Shown: piece by piece, positions 8,823-18,957 of the stretch
Numbering within the stretch: position 1 is the first letter of the stretch
Layout: the number at the start of each line of letters is the position of its first letter
Origin: CAVSUR01 sp963731285
GTDB taxonomy: Bacteria > Actinomycetota > Actinomycetes > Streptosporangiales > Streptosporangiaceae
Length of the DNA stretch: 64,000 bases
Reading direction: 5' to 3'
Assembly: GCA_963731285.1 (NCBI GenBank)
Contig: CAVSUR010000016.1
Span: forward strand, 36,194 to 100,193
Notes under the pieces: model-generated
What the model saw: the letters and a program-made list of their open reading frames with translations, nothing else
What the model was told of the DNA's origin: nothing
The model's database searches: none
Position numbers and translations under genes: made by a program

Positions 8823-9205
8823 TTCGCTCCTGCACTCTTCCCCGACGGGAGGCCGCGCGGACAGCGCACCGGCGCTGCGGCCTCTGATGTGCCCGAAATT
8901 AAGGGATCCGGGGGCCCGGCACAAACACCGCGCGGATAACCATGGTGTGCTGACTAATAGGCAGAGAGTAATCGACGGGAATAGGCCGCTCAGTGCGCCG
9001 GGCCGGCCGGGCGGGCTGCGGCGCCCGCGCCAGCCGGGCCGGGCGCGGCTGGCCGTGCCGCGGCAGGCAGCCGTGCGGCGCGGCGATTGGCGGGGCCCAG
9101 CGGGCTCGCCTGGAGCCATCCGGGGCAACCCCCGGTCCCGCGGTCTCCGAATCCGGCTCTGGCCGCTCCAGTAAGCTGAGGTCCCCATCAACCACGAGGT
9201 CGCGT
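8823..9205. other. Intergenic spacer between divergent hup and pntA
   Basis: I see no gene supported by a family match. Open frames are present on both strands but are GC-rich shadows. The spacer should contain the promoters of both hup (leftward) and the transhydrogenase operon (rightward). An AT-richer patch at 8930-8985, with a TAATAGGCAGAG stretch, is the likeliest promoter zone. Just before pntA an ACGAGGTCGCGT stretch can serve as ribosome binding site. Confidence 0.5.
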
Positions 9206-10461
9206 ATGAAGGCTGCGGTCATCAAGGAAACGGCGCCGGGTGAGCGCCGGGTCGCACTGGTGCCCGAGGCGGTGAGGAAACTGACCGCCGCGGGCTTCGA
9301 GGTACTGGTGGAGTCCGGGGCCGGAGACCGCGCCTGGCACTCAGACGACAGCTACCGCGATGCGGGCGCCCGGATCGTCAGCCAGACCGAGGCCGTATCG
9401 CAGGCCGATGCGGTGCTCACGGTGGGCAAGCCAGACGCGACCACGATCGCCGGGCTGGGCAAGGAACAGGCCCTGCTCGGGATGCTCGCCCCGCTGACCG
9501 ACCCGGACCTGGTCCGCGAGCTGGCCCAGACGGGCGTGACGGCGGTGAGCCTGGACCTGATCCCGCGCACGCTGCCCCGGGCCCAGCAGATGGACGCGCT
9601 CAGCTCGCAGGCCAATATCGCCGGCTACAAGGCGGTGCTGATCGCGGCGGCCACGTATGGCCGGTTCTTCCCGCTGCTGATCACCGCGGCCGGCACGGCC
9701 AGGCCGGCCAAGGCTGCTGGTCCTCGGCGCCGGGGTAGCCGGCCTGCAGGCCATCGGCACGGCCCGGCGGCTCGGCGCAGTCGTCAGCGGCTACGACGTG
9801 CGGCCGGAGACCAAGACCGAGGTGGCGTCGCTCGGCGCCACCTTCATCGAGCTGACCGCGGTCGGCCCCGCCTCGGGTTCCGGCGGATACGCGCGCGAGC
9901 TGACCGCGGCCGAGCGCGAGGCTCAGCAGGAGGAGCTGGCCGGGCACATCGCCCAGCAGGATGTCATCATCACCACCGCGCAGGTCCCCGGCCGCAGGCC
10001 GCCGCGGCTGGTCACGGCGCGCGCGCTGGCAGGCGATGGCGCCCGGATCGGTGATCATCGACATGGGCGCCAGCGCCCTCGGCGGCAACGTGCAGGGCTC
10101 GCAGCCCGGCGAGACGGTAGTCACCGAGAACGGCGTCACGATCGTCGGAGCCAGCGACCTGCCCTCCAGCATGGCCGCCGCCTCGTCGGCGATGTACGCG
10201 CGCAACATCAGTGCGCTCCTGCAGTACCTGGTCTCCGACGGCGCGCTCGCCATCGACCTGTCCGACGAGCTTCAGGCCGGGGTCGTCATCACCCGTGACG
10301 GCCAGGTGGTGCACCCGGCCCTGGCCGAGCCCGCCGCCCCATCCGCCGCCCCGTCCGCTGGCCCGCAGCAGCCCGCCGGCCCGCGGGCCGCTGAGGCCGC
10401 CGATCCTGAGCTGGCCGATTCCGCTGGAGGTACCGCCCGTGTCGACGGCCCTGCTCACTGA
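9206..10461 (+). CDS. pntAA: NAD(P) transhydrogenase subunit alpha part 1 (NAD-binding), two frameshifts
   Basis: The hydrophilic dI subunit of proton-translocating transhydrogenase, which exchanges hydride between NADH and NADP+. It begins MKAAVIKETAPGERRVALVP, then SSQANIAGYKAVL and FFPLLITAAGT. An extra base near 9711 must be skipped to read LLVLGAGVAGLQAIGTARRL (Rossmann) and YDVRPETK. A second extra base near 10032 leads to AMAPGSVIIDMGAS and VTIVGASDLPS. Both breaks are simple single-base insertions. An Ala/Pro-rich tail follows. The last 23 bases overlap the start of the next gene, indicating coupled translation in a three-gene operon. Confidence 0.93.
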
Positions 10462-10831
10462 CCTGACGATTTTCATACTCAGTCTCTGGGTCGGCTTCGA
10501 GGTCATCAGCAAGGTCCCGGCCACGCTGCACACGCCGCTGATGTCGGCCGCGAACTCGATCCACGGGATCGTGCTGGCCGGAGCGCTGCTGATCGCGCTG
10601 ACGGCGCACAACGTGATCGGCTACATCCTGGCCTTCATCGCCGCGGCCTTCGCGGCGATGAACGTGGTGGGCGGGTACGTGGTCACCGGCCGCATGCTGA
10701 AGATGTTCCGGCGGCGGCCTGCGGCCGCGGTTCCCGCCAGTGACGGCGCGGCCGCCGCGGTACCGGCCGGGACCACGGCGGCCGGCCCGGCGGCCGCCAA
10801 CGGCTCGAGCGCGAACCGGCGGCAGGCATGA
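10439..10831 (+). CDS. pntAB: NAD(P) transhydrogenase subunit alpha part 2 (membrane)
   Basis: A 130-residue membrane subunit, the dII-alpha part that is fused to dI in enterobacteria but separate in many actinobacteria. It starts at GTG 10439, with GGAGG 7 bases upstream. About four hydrophobic helices are visible: LTIFILSLWVGFEVI, IHGIVLAGALLIAL, VIGYILAFIAAAFAAM and a shorter amphipathic end, followed by VTGRMLKMF and an Ala-rich tail. Together with PntB it forms the proton channel. The stop overlaps the pntB ATG as ATGA. Confidence 0.94.
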   Translation: MSTALLTDLTIFILSLWVGFEVISKVPATLHTPLMSAANSIHGIVLAGALLIALTAHNVIGYILAFIAAAFAAMNVVGGYVVTGRMLKMFRRRPAAAVPASDGAAAAVPAGTTAAGPAAANGSSANRRQA

Positions 10832-12239
10832 GCGCCTTCACCTGGGTGATCCAGCTGATCTATGTCCTCGCGGCGTCCTGCTTCGTGCTGGGCCTGCACC
10901 TGATGAACAACCCGGCGACGGCCCGCCGCGGCAACCAGGTGTCGACGACCGGCATGACCGTCGCCATCGCAGCCACGTTCGCTCTGATCATCCACCACGG
11001 TGGCGTCAGCGCCACGGCCTGGATCGTGGTGCTGGCCGGCGCGCTGGTCGGGGCCGGCGCCGGGCTGTACTCGGCCCGGACCGTGCAGATGACCGCGATG
11101 CCGCAGCTGGTCAGCATCTTCAACGCGGTCGGCGGCGGCGCCGCCGCGCTGGTGGCGATCCACGATTACATGGAGCTGGTTAGCGCAGGGACGGGGACGT
11201 GCCGGCCTCGACCACGGTCACCACCCTGCTCGACGTGATCATCGGCTCGGTGACGTTCTCCGGCTCGATCATCGCCGCGGGCAAGCTGCAGGGCCTGATC
11301 ACCTCGGCGCCAGTGACCTTCCCGGGCCAGCGGGTCGTCAACATCGGCCTCGGCGTGGTCACGCTGGGCCTGGCGGGCTACCTGATCTCCACCGCGAGCC
11401 TGCTCGGGCTGATCGTCGTGATCGTGATCGCGCTGGTGTTCGGCGTGTCGATGGTGATGCCGATCGGCGGCGCGGACATGCCGGTCGTGATCTCGCTGCT
11501 GAACGCGTTTACCGGCACTGCGGTGGCGATGGCGGGCTTCGTCATCGGCAACTGGGCGCTGATCATCGCCGGCGCGCTGGTGGGTGCCTCCGGTGGCATC
11601 CTGACCAAGCTCATGGCCGACGCGATGAACCGCTCGATCGGCAACATCATCGTCGGCGGCTTCGGCACCGGCGATGAGGCGGTGGTGACGAGCGCGGCCG
11701 GGGCGGCGGTCAAGGCGATCGCCGCCGACGATGCGGCCATCCAGCTCGCCTACGCCCGCAAGGTGATCGTGGTCCCCGGCTACGGCCTCGCGGCCGCGCA
11801 GGCGCAGCACGAGCTGGCTGAGCTCAGCGATCTGCTGGAGTCCCGCGGGGCCGAGGTCAGCTACGCGATCCACCCGGTGGCCGGCCGCATGCCGGGACAT
11901 ATGAACGTGCTGCTAGCCGAGGCCAACGTACCGTACCCGCTGCTCAAGGAGATGGAGGACGTTAACCCCGAGTTCGCCCGCACCGACGTGGCGCTGGTGA
12001 TCGGCGCTAATGATGTCACCAACCCGGCGGCCCGGCGGCCCGGGACAGCGATCTCCGGAATGCCGATCCTCGACGTCGACCACTCCAAGGCCATCATCGT
12101 GATCAAGCGCTCGATGGGCCACGGCTACGCTGGCATCGACAACGAGCTCTACGGCGACCCGAAGACCAGCATGTACTTCGCCGACGCAAAAAAGGGCCTG
12201 GCCGAGCTGACCAGCGCGGTGAAGACCCTGGTCGGCTGA
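10828..12239 (+). CDS. pntB: NAD(P) transhydrogenase subunit beta, one frameshift
   Basis: PntB holds the remaining membrane helices (dII-beta) and the NADP-binding dIII. The first about 120 residues are membrane helices ending in AIHDYMELV. One base appears missing near 11192; the frame then reads VTTLLDVIIGSVTFSGS and FPGQRVVNIGL. The C-terminal dIII shows VIVVPGYGLAAAQAQHELAE, HPVAGRMPGHMNVLLAEANV, GANDVTNPAA, PILDVDHSKA and KRSMGHGYAG(I), which are the conserved NADP and hydride-transfer loops. All expected blocks are present in order, so a functional protein of about 470 residues is likely. Confidence 0.94.
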
Positions 12240-12281
12240 CGCCGCGACCACGCCTGCGTCTTCCCAGGGACGGCGTTTCTG

Positions 12282-13312
12282 ATGAGCACAGTCGATGCGC
12301 AGCGACCCGGTGACCTGCCGGAAGAGGAGACCCGGGCCGGCGGCCTGGCCGCCGGCTCGACCGGCTGGCGCCCGGACACCCCTCGTCGCCCTATGAGGCC
12401 GACGGCGCGCGCCGGCCCCCGGTCACCCGGTTACGCGACCTCGAGCTCCCCGAGGACGACGGGCGGGACACCGATGTCCGCCCCCTCACCGACGCCGAGT
12501 ACACCGCCCACAAAGCCGAAGTCCGCACCCGCCTAGAAAAAGCCAACGCCGAGGGCCTGGCCACCAACCGTCACCACACCATCGACCCGGACCGGCGAGA
12601 GTGGTCTGCCAGTCGCAACCGCCTCCAGGCTCAGATTGTCGCCGACATCTACGAGCGAGCAGCCGAAGTCCCATGCGGGCGAAAGGCCATGATGGCGGGA
12701 GGACTCGGCGGGGCCGGGAAATCGACGGTTCTAGAGGGCCATGCCGGGATCGAGCGATCGCAGTACCTGACCATTAACCCTGATGAGATCAAAGAAGAAA
12801 TGGCCCAGAGAGGGCTGGTACCCCACGTCGAGGGGCTGTCTCCCATGGAGGCATCAGACTTGGTGCACGAGGAGTCATCGCACATAGCCAAACGTCTGGC
12901 CCTCAGAGCCAGCGCGGACGGAAAGAACGTCATCTGGGACGTCACCATGGCCTCGCGAGCGTCTACCGAGCGCCGAATCGAGGATCTCCGTGCCGCCGGG
13001 TATACCCGCGTCGAGGGGATCTTCATCGACATTCCGGTGGAGACCAGCATCCGCCGAGCCGAAGCGCGGCATCGAGAGGGTCATGAAGAGTACCGGTCCG
13101 GTCACGGGCTCGGCGGCAGGTTCGTGCCTGCTGAGATCATCCGCGGACAAGCTGACGCCGAATTGGGCAGCGTCAACAGGCGAGTCTTCGAGCAGGTCAA
13201 GGCCCGGCTTGATAGCTGGTCCCTGTACGACAACTCCGTTGACGGGCGGCCTCCCCTGCTTGTTGCGATGAGCCGACCCGATGAAGATCAACCCGAGGAG
13301 GCACCAGCATGA
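12282..13312 (+). CDS. Zeta-toxin-family kinase (N-terminal frame break)
   Basis: A P-loop kinase of the zeta toxin / AAA_33 type. From 12689 it reads MMAGGLGGAGKST (Walker A), LTINPDEIKEEM, GLSPMEASDLVHEES, ALRASADGKNVIWDVTMAS and IFIDIPVETSIRRAEARH. Members phosphorylate UDP-N-acetylglucosamine or other small molecules, and many are toxins. Coding clearly continues upstream in the same frame (GHPSSPYEADG, PLTDAEYTAHKAEVRTRLEK, HTIDPDRREWSASRN) to about 12315, with no standard start codon. The ATG at 12282, preceded by GGGACGG, lies in another frame, so one base is probably wrong between 12312 and 12400. The stop overlaps the next start as ATGA. A GC- and codon-shifted 3' half suggests acquisition. 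Confidence 0.82.
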
Positions 13313-13626
13313 CCAATGAGGTTACGGCATGGATTACGGCGCTTCATGACGGATCGATGAGCCTAGATGAAGTCGCCAGGCGTTTTCGCGAACGTTCCTG
13401 GCCCCGCGGGAAGACCTCGACGCCGTCGAACTACCTAGAGCTCGCAGCTGCCGCACAGCAAGATCCTGATCCATACATTCCGGGATCATTCGATGATGTG
13501 GTGGCCGCATACGACCTGGGCAAGCTCACTTACCAGCAATACGAGGTGCTATCGCAGGCTGTGGCCGAGTCCAAGCGGGCTGAGGATCGGGCTGCGGGGG
13601 GCGAGGAGGGGGCCACCGCAGGCTGA
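13309..13626 (+). CDS. Small hypothetical partner of the zeta-family kinase
   Basis: A 105-residue acidic, mostly helical protein beginning MTNEVTAWITALHDGSMSLD and containing WPRGKTSTPSNY, YIPGSFDDVVAAYDLGKLTY and a helical C terminus (QAVAESKRAEDRAA). I do not recognise a known antitoxin family. Its ATG overlaps the kinase stop by 4 bases, so the two are translationally coupled and probably act together. The classical epsilon antitoxin precedes zeta and has a different sequence. This could be an unknown antitoxin, a substrate-recognition subunit or an unrelated passenger. DNA here is less GC-rich than in the flanking core genes. Confidence 0.7.
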   Translation: MTNEVTAWITALHDGSMSLDEVARRFRERSWPRGKTSTPSNYLELAAAAQQDPDPYIPGSFDDVVAAYDLGKLTYQQYEVLSQAVAESKRAEDRAAGGEEGATAG

Positions 13627-13639
13627 TCGGGACCTCGGG

Positions 13640-14594
13640 ATGGGTGATCGAATTAACGTGGAGGTGGCAGCGACGCCCCTGGTCGGGCCAGGCCCGGGAA
13701 CGGCGGATGGGCTGGAGGTCACCGGCGCGCGGGAGGCGCGGGCCGGGGACATGACGGTGCGGCGGCTGCTGCCGTTGCGGCTGCGGCGCAGTGTCGGGGC
13801 GTGGTGCTTGTCGACCACTACGGGCCGATGTCGGTGGACGGGGTGGCCGGCATGCAGGTGCGCCGCACCCGCATATCGGGCTGCAGACGGTGACCTGGCT
13901 CATGGCGGGCAACGTGCTGCACCGCGACAGCCTGGGCAGCGAGCAGATGATCAGGCCCGGCCAGCTCAACCTGATGACCGCCGGGCGCGCGGGATCGCGC
14001 ACGCCGAGGAATCACCGGCCACGCATGACCCGCAACTGCACGGTATCCAGCTCTGGGTCGCACTGCCGGACGCGGACCGGCAGGCAGAGCCCGCCTTCGA
14101 GCACCACGCGGATCTTCCCGGTGAGCGGATCGGCGGTTTCCTGGCCACCGTGTTCATGGGCTCGCTGGGCGGTGCCCGGTCCCCGCCACGGTGTTCTCCG
14201 ACATCATCGGCGCGAGCTCACCGCGCCCGAGCGCGCTGAGACCCTGCTGCCGCTGGCGCCCGGACACGAGCATGTGATCTTCACGATGACCGGGCCAGCC
14301 GAGGTGGCGGGGACGCCGCTGGAGCCGGGACAGCTGCTCTACCTCAGCCCTGGCCGGGACCAGGTGCCGGTGACAGCGCCGCGCGGCAGCGTGCTGATCC
14401 TGCTCGGCGGCGTTCCGCTCGGCGAGCCGCTGCTGATGTGGTGGAACTTCGTCGCGCGAACGCCCGAGGAGATCGGGGCGGCCACCGCCGCGTGGCGGAC
14501 CGGCGAGTTCGGCCCGGTCGGCGAGTACCGGGGCGACCCGCTGCCCGCGCCGCCGCTTGACCTGGCCCGGCTCCGCCAGCCCCGCCGCGGTTAG
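13640..14594 (+). CDS. Pirin family protein, multiply frameshifted
   Basis: Pirins are Fe(II)-binding bicupins, some with quercetinase activity, others regulatory. Ordered fragments in shifting frames are: VRRLLPLRLRRSVGAWC; FVDHYGPMS; PHPHIGLQTVTWLMAG with the metal-binding His pair; RPGQLNLMTAGR; GIAHAEES; QLHGIQLWVALP; TVFSDIIGA; and from about 14211 an uninterrupted C-terminal cupin to RLRQPRRG. At least four or five frame changes occur (about 13803, 13855, 13988, 14180 and 14208). This is the highest break density in the window. It may be error-rich sequence or a true pseudogene. ATG 13640 is the start that gives the conserved N terminus. Confidence 0.75.
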
Positions 14595-14749
14595 CAGCCC
14601 GGCCGCAGGTAGCCGGCGAGCGGCGAGCGGCTGACGCTGTCCACCCGGACCGTGCAGAACACACGCTGACCCAGCTGCAGCTGCACAACAAGGCTCAGCT
14701 TGTCCGCGACGCCCTGGAGCAGGGCGTCGACTGAGGGGAGCTTGCGGGC

Positions 14750-15555
14750 CTAGCGCAGCCTCAGCACGTTGCCGGTGATCAGGGCGGCCGCATCGGACGC
14801 CAGGTAGGCGATGATCCCGGCCACCTCCGCGGGCGCGGCGATGTGGATCAGGTCGGAGCTGGCCGCCACCTCCCGCCGGACTGCCTCGGTCACCCAGCCG
14901 GTATCGGTGACCGGCGGGTATACCACGTTGGCGGTGATGCCGAGCGAGGCCAGCTCGCGCGCGGCCGACAGGGTGTAGCTGACCAGCGCGGCCTTCGCGG
15001 CCCGTAGGAAACCTCCTCAGGGAACCCGTTCTCGCCACCGGAGGTGAGCGAGATGATCCGGCCCCACTGCCCGCCGCGGGCGGCGTGCCGCCGGGCGAAC
15101 TCGGCGATGAGCAGGGCGCTGGCCCGCGCGTCGACGGCGAACTGGCGGTCAAAGGTCTGTGCGGTCACCGGCTGCAGCGTGCGGCCGAGCCGGTCAACCG
15201 CCGCGGCCGCGAACGTGTCCGCCAGCCAGCCCGAGGCGTTGTTGACCAGGATGTCGACCGGGCCGAGTTCCTTCTCGGCCGCGTCGAAGAGCTGCGCCGC
15301 GGTCGCCGCGGTGGCCAGGTCGGCCTCGACCGCCACGATGACGCCGCCCGAAGCGCGGACCTGGGCGACGACCCCGGCGGCGTCCTGCGCTCGCTGCTGG
15401 CGGCTCAGCTCGGGGAGGCCGGGATCGGGTGGCTGGCGCAGCCGCAGGTAGCTGGCCAGCACGGCAACGCCGCGGGCGGCCAGGGCGGCCGCCACCGCCG
15501 CGCCGATGCCGTGGTTGGCGCCGGTCACCAGGGCGACGTGCGCGGGCCGGTTCAC
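14750..15555 (-). CDS. Short-chain dehydrogenase/reductase, one frameshift
   Basis: A classical SDR of about 265 residues, using NAD(P)H for an unknown alcohol/ketone or acyl substrate. Visible are the cofactor motif TGANHGIG, an acidic patch (VEADLATAA), the NNAS structural motif, the catalytic-Ser region ISLTSGGENG and YGAAK as the YxxxK catalytic pair. The YxxxK pair is completed only by changing frame near 15003. The end reads VVYPPVTDTGWVTEA, SDLIHIAAPAEVAGIIAYL and ITGNVLRLR followed by TAG at 14750-14752. GTG 15555 gives the usual short N terminus (NRPAHVALVTGA); a TTG at 15591 would add 12 residues. Confidence 0.87.
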
Positions 15556-15752
15556 CGCACCGATATTCGCGGTGCGGACGGCCCGCGGCAACGGGTTTTG
15601 CTGCGCGGCGCGGCGGGAGGACCTGGCGGGCGCCGACCCCGGCGAGCTGGCCGGATGGCCCTGGAAATCCAGCGCGGCTGATCCTTGGTCCGCCAGCGCG
15701 GGCAGGCGCGCCTTACCCGGGCCAAGCCCGGCGCGGATCAGCCGAGGCGGCC

Positions 15753-16397
15753 CTAGCGGCCGAGGTAGGCCAGCACGGCGAGCACCCGCCGGTTGTCGTC
15801 GTCGGAGGGCTGCAGGCCGAGCCGGACGAAGATCGAGGCGGTGTGCTTGGCGACCGCGCGCTCGGTGATGACCAGCTGCTGCGCGATCGCCGCGTTGGAC
15901 CGGCCCTCGGCCATCAGGCCGAGCACCTCCCGCTCGCGCGGGCTGAGCGTGGCCACGGCCTGGTCGGCAGAGTTGCGGACCAGCAGCCGGGCAATCACCT
16001 CGGGGTCCATCGCGGTGCCGCCCGCGGCGACGCGGCGGACGGCGTCAATGAACTGGGCGCTGTCGAGAACCCGGTCCTTCAGCAGGTAGCCGATGCCCCC
16101 GGTGCCGCTGGCCAGCAGCTCGCGGGCGTACAGATGCTCAACGTACTGCGACAGCACCAGCACCGGCAGGCCCGGGATGTGGCCGCGGGCCGCCAGCGCC
16201 GCCCGCAGTCCCTCGTCGGTGAAGGTGGGCGGCAGCCGCACGTCCACGATGGCCACGTCCGGCGGGTCCGCGGTCACGGCCGCCAGCAGGTCAGTCCCGT
16301 TGTCCACCGCGGCGGCGACGTGCAGGCCGTGCGCCTCCAGCATCCGGGTGAGGCCGTCCCTGAGCAGGAAGAGGTCCTCGGCGATGACGACGCGCAC
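15753..16397 (-). CDS. NarL/FixJ-type response regulator (orphan)
   Basis: A 214-residue two-component regulator. The receiver domain (about residues 1-120) has the acidic pair ED at 7-8, the phospho-acceptor Asp52 in VAIVDVRLPP, and the conserved Lys in YLLKDRVLD. The C-terminal LuxR-type helix-turn-helix (about 148-210) has LSPREREVLGLMAEGRSNAAIA and ERAVAKHTASIFVRL. No kinase gene is adjacent; the only histidine kinase in the window starts 9 kb away, so a pairing is speculative. It is divergent from the potassium channel gene with a spacer of about 145 bp. Confidence 0.95.
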   Translation of the reverse strand: MRVVIAEDLFLLRDGLTRMLEAHGLHVAAAVDNGTDLLAAVTADPPDVAIVDVRLPPTFTDEGLRAALAARGHIPGLPVLVLSQYVEHLYARELLASGTGGIGYLLKDRVLDSAQFIDAVRRVAAGGTAMDPEVIARLLVRNSADQAVATLSPREREVLGLMAEGRSNAAIAQQLVITERAVAKHTASIFVRLGLQPSDDDNRRVLAVLAYLGR

Positions 16398-16540
16398 GGG
16401 ATCTCCTCATCTCCCAGGCAGAAGTGCCTGCGCCAGTGATTATCGCCCCCGCGGGCACTGGGCGCGCTGGTGAGCCTGCGGACGGACGGGCCAGCACGGC
16501 GGGGACGATGCGGAGGGTTCCGACGGTATGCGGTTGAGTA

Positions 16541-17674
16541 TTGTCGCTGAGCGTGGTGACTAAAGCGCCCGGCGGCCGCGGCGCTTCCGGGCCTGCGCCA
16601 TCGGCCGGTCTTGTGTCGCTGCCTTCGCGGCGCGCCAGCCCGCTCGCTGCCGTGACGAGGCGGATGCTGCTGGCGGTCGGGCTGCTGACGCTGTCGGCGG
16701 TGCTCGTCTACCTGGGACGCAGCGGATACCGGGACACTGCCCATCCGGGCAGGCCGCTGTCGGTTCTCGCCTGCGTGTACTACGCGACCGTCACGTTGTC
16801 GACGACCGGCTACGGCGACATCGTCCCGCTCACCGATACCGCCCGGCTGGTCAACACCGTGCTGATCACCCCCATCCGGGTGATCTTCCTGATCGTGCTC
16901 GTCGGGACCACCCTGGAAGTGCTGACCGAGCGGACCCGCACAAACTGGCGGATCACCCGGTGGAGGGCGAAGATGACAGGTCAGGTGATCATCATTGGTT
17001 ACGGGGCCAAGGGCCGCGCCGCGATCCGGACGCTAGCCGACTCGGGCATGCCGCAAGAATCCGTCGTGGTGATCGACACCTCCCCGGAAGCGGTAACAGA
17101 GGCGAATGCGGCCGGGCTGGTGGTGGTGGGCGGCGACGGAACCCGGCGCGCAGTGCTGCAGCAGGCGGAAATCGGAAGCGCCCGCCAGGTCATCATCGCC
17201 GTGAACCGGGACGACACTGCCGTGCTGATCGCCCTCACTGCCCGCCAGCTGAACCCCGCGGCGACGATCGTGGCGGCCGTCCGGGAAGAGGAGAACCGGG
17301 CACTGCTGCGCCAGAGCGGCGCCGACCACGTGATAGTTTCCTCGGACGCCGCCGGGCAGATGCTCGCCATCTCCACTATCCGGCCGGCCGCAAGCAGGGT
17401 GATCGCCGACCTGCTCGACCACGGCCGCGGCCTGGACCTCATCGAACGGCCCGCCGGCGAGACCGAGGTGGGCTCACCGGCACGAGATACGGCCGGGATC
17501 GTCATCGCCGTGATGCGCGAAAATGAAATCCTGGCCCCCGACGACCCGAGGGCCGCGCGGCTTGCCGAAGGCGACCGGCTGATCCTGGTCAGCTCCCGCG
17601 CACAGCCCCCGAGCCAGCCGCCAGGCCGAGGGCCGGTCTCGCCGTCGCACGAGGCGGGCGGCTCGGGATCTTGA
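16541..17674 (+). CDS. Two-TM potassium channel with RCK (TrkA-N) domains
   Basis: A 377-residue ligand-gated K+ channel of the MthK plan. Two transmembrane helices (about residues 42-58 and 108-125) flank the selectivity filter TTGYGD (residues 88-93 from TTG 16541). A Rossmann-type RCK domain follows (VIIIGYGAKGRAAIRTL, VVVIDTSPEAV, VVGGDGT), then a TrkA-C-like end. It should conduct K+ under control of a nucleotide or Ca2+. The start is uncertain: TTG 16541, GTG 16553 or GTG 16556 are all possible, without a strong ribosome binding site. It lies directly upstream of a cation/proton antiporter gene, suggesting a shared role in ion or pH balance. Confidence 0.94.
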   Translation: MSLSVVTKAPGGRGASGPAPSAGLVSLPSRRASPLAAVTRRMLLAVGLLTLSAVLVYLGRSGYRDTAHPGRPLSVLACVYYATVTLSTTGYGDIVPLTDTARLVNTVLITPIRVIFLIVLVGTTLEVLTERTRTNWRITRWRAKMTGQVIIIGYGAKGRAAIRTLADSGMPQESVVVIDTSPEAVTEANAAGLVVVGGDGTRRAVLQQAEIGSARQVIIAVNRDDTAVLIALTARQLNPAATIVAAVREEENRALLRQSGADHVIVSSDAAGQMLAISTIRPAASRVIADLLDHGRGLDLIERPAGETEVGSPARDTAGIVIAVMRENEILAPDDPRAARLAEGDRLILVSSRAQPPSQPPGRGPVSPSHEAGGSGS

Positions 17675-17722
17675 CCGGCTGAGTGCGCGTGCCAGACTGA
17701 ACCTGCCGGACATGGGAGTCGC

Positions 17723-18931
17723 ATGCCAGCTATCTCGTTCACCGGTGTGCTGATCATTGCCGCGGTGGCGGTGGCCGTCCCGGTCGTGCTGGCCCTGCTG
17801 CCGGCGGTGCCGGTTCCCGGTGCGGTAGTTGAGGTCATCGCCGGGATCGTGATCGGGCCTTCAGTGCTGGGCTGGGTGCATATCGACGCTCCGATCCAGG
17901 TGCTGAGCGATCTTGGCCTGGGGATGCTGCTGTTCCTGGCCGGCCTGGAGATCGACGTCCAGGGGCTGCGCGGACCGCTCGGGCGGGTAGCGGCACTGGC
18001 CTTCGCCGGCTCGGTAGTACTCGGCGTCGGCTGCGGCTTCACGCTGAGCGCGGCCAGCCAGGCCAGCCGGCCGCTGTTCCTGGCGATCGTGCTGATGTCA
18101 ACGTCGGCGGGGCTGCTGCTGCCGCTGCTGAAAGACGCGCGCGAAGATGACACCCGGTTCGGTCAGCTGGTGATGACCGCCGGTGCCCTGGCCGAGGTCG
18201 CGCCGATCATCATGCTGTCGCTGCTCTTCTCCGCCGCGTCGAAGACACCTGCCCAGCGGGCGGCCAACCTGGCCATCCTCCTCGCACTGCTGGCAGTATC
18301 CGGGCTGGCGCTGGGCCGGGTGCGCAAGCTAGCGAGCCTGGAGCGCCTGCTGGACCGGCTGGGAGATAGCAGCGCCCAGCTGCGGGTGCGCGCCGCCCTC
18401 ACCGTCGCCCTTGGCTTCGGCGTGATGGCCAGCCGGTTCGGTTTCGCCTCCATCCTCGGCTCGTTTGCCGCCGGGCTGCTGGTCCGCATCATCGACCTGG
18501 GGGGCCGCGCCCCGCAGTTCGAGACCAAGCTGCAGGGCATCGGCTTCGGCTTCCTGGTTCCGATCTTCTTCATCGCCACCGGCGTCCAGTTCGACCTCAA
18601 GGCCCTTCTCGGCAACGCCACAGCCCTCGCCGAGGTGCCGCTGTTCCTGATCGCCCTGCTGGTCGTGCGCGGGCTGCCCGCGCTGCTGTACGCACGCCTT
18701 GTCGGCAGGCGCCGCGCATCGGTCGCCGGACTGATGCAGGCCACCACGCTGACCTTCGTGATCGTCGCTACTCAGATCGGTCTCGCCGCCCGGCTGATCT
18801 CTCCTACCGGCAGCGCCTCGCTGCTAGCCGCCGGCCTGCTGTCCGCGGCCTTGTTCCCAGCCGCGGCGCTACGGCTGCTCGCGCCGGAGGGACCGGCTCC
18901 CGAGCCGGCTCAGCTGGAGGGAACCGGCTAG
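17723..18931 (+). CDS. CPA2-family cation/proton antiporter
   Basis: A 402-residue polytopic membrane protein with about 12 hydrophobic segments and no cytosolic regulatory domain. CPA2 features are GIVIGPSVLGW in helix 2, GLGMLLFLAGLEID and a C-terminal half with IGFGFLVPIFFIATGVQFDL. Members exchange Na+ or K+ for H+ across the cytoplasmic membrane. The gene starts at ATG 17723, 49 bases after the K+ channel stop. It is convergent with a second, distinct antiporter gene 26 bases away. No frame problem is seen. Confidence 0.93.
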   Translation: MPAISFTGVLIIAAVAVAVPVVLALLPAVPVPGAVVEVIAGIVIGPSVLGWVHIDAPIQVLSDLGLGMLLFLAGLEIDVQGLRGPLGRVAALAFAGSVVLGVGCGFTLSAASQASRPLFLAIVLMSTSAGLLLPLLKDAREDDTRFGQLVMTAGALAEVAPIIMLSLLFSAASKTPAQRAANLAILLALLAVSGLALGRVRKLASLERLLDRLGDSSAQLRVRAALTVALGFGVMASRFGFASILGSFAAGLLVRIIDLGGRAPQFETKLQGIGFGFLVPIFFIATGVQFDLKALLGNATALAEVPLFLIALLVVRGLPALLYARLVGRRRASVAGLMQATTLTFVIVATQIGLAARLISPTGSASLLAAGLLSAALFPAAALRLLAPEGPAPEPAQLEGTG

Positions 18932-18957
18932 CCGCCCGGATGGGGCAACAGGCGGGT

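Noticed and set aside
14640..14735. Short plus-strand frame ending LHNKAQLVRDALEQGVD
   Set aside because: Looks protein-like but is too short, has no start codon or neighbour support; may be a remnant or chance.
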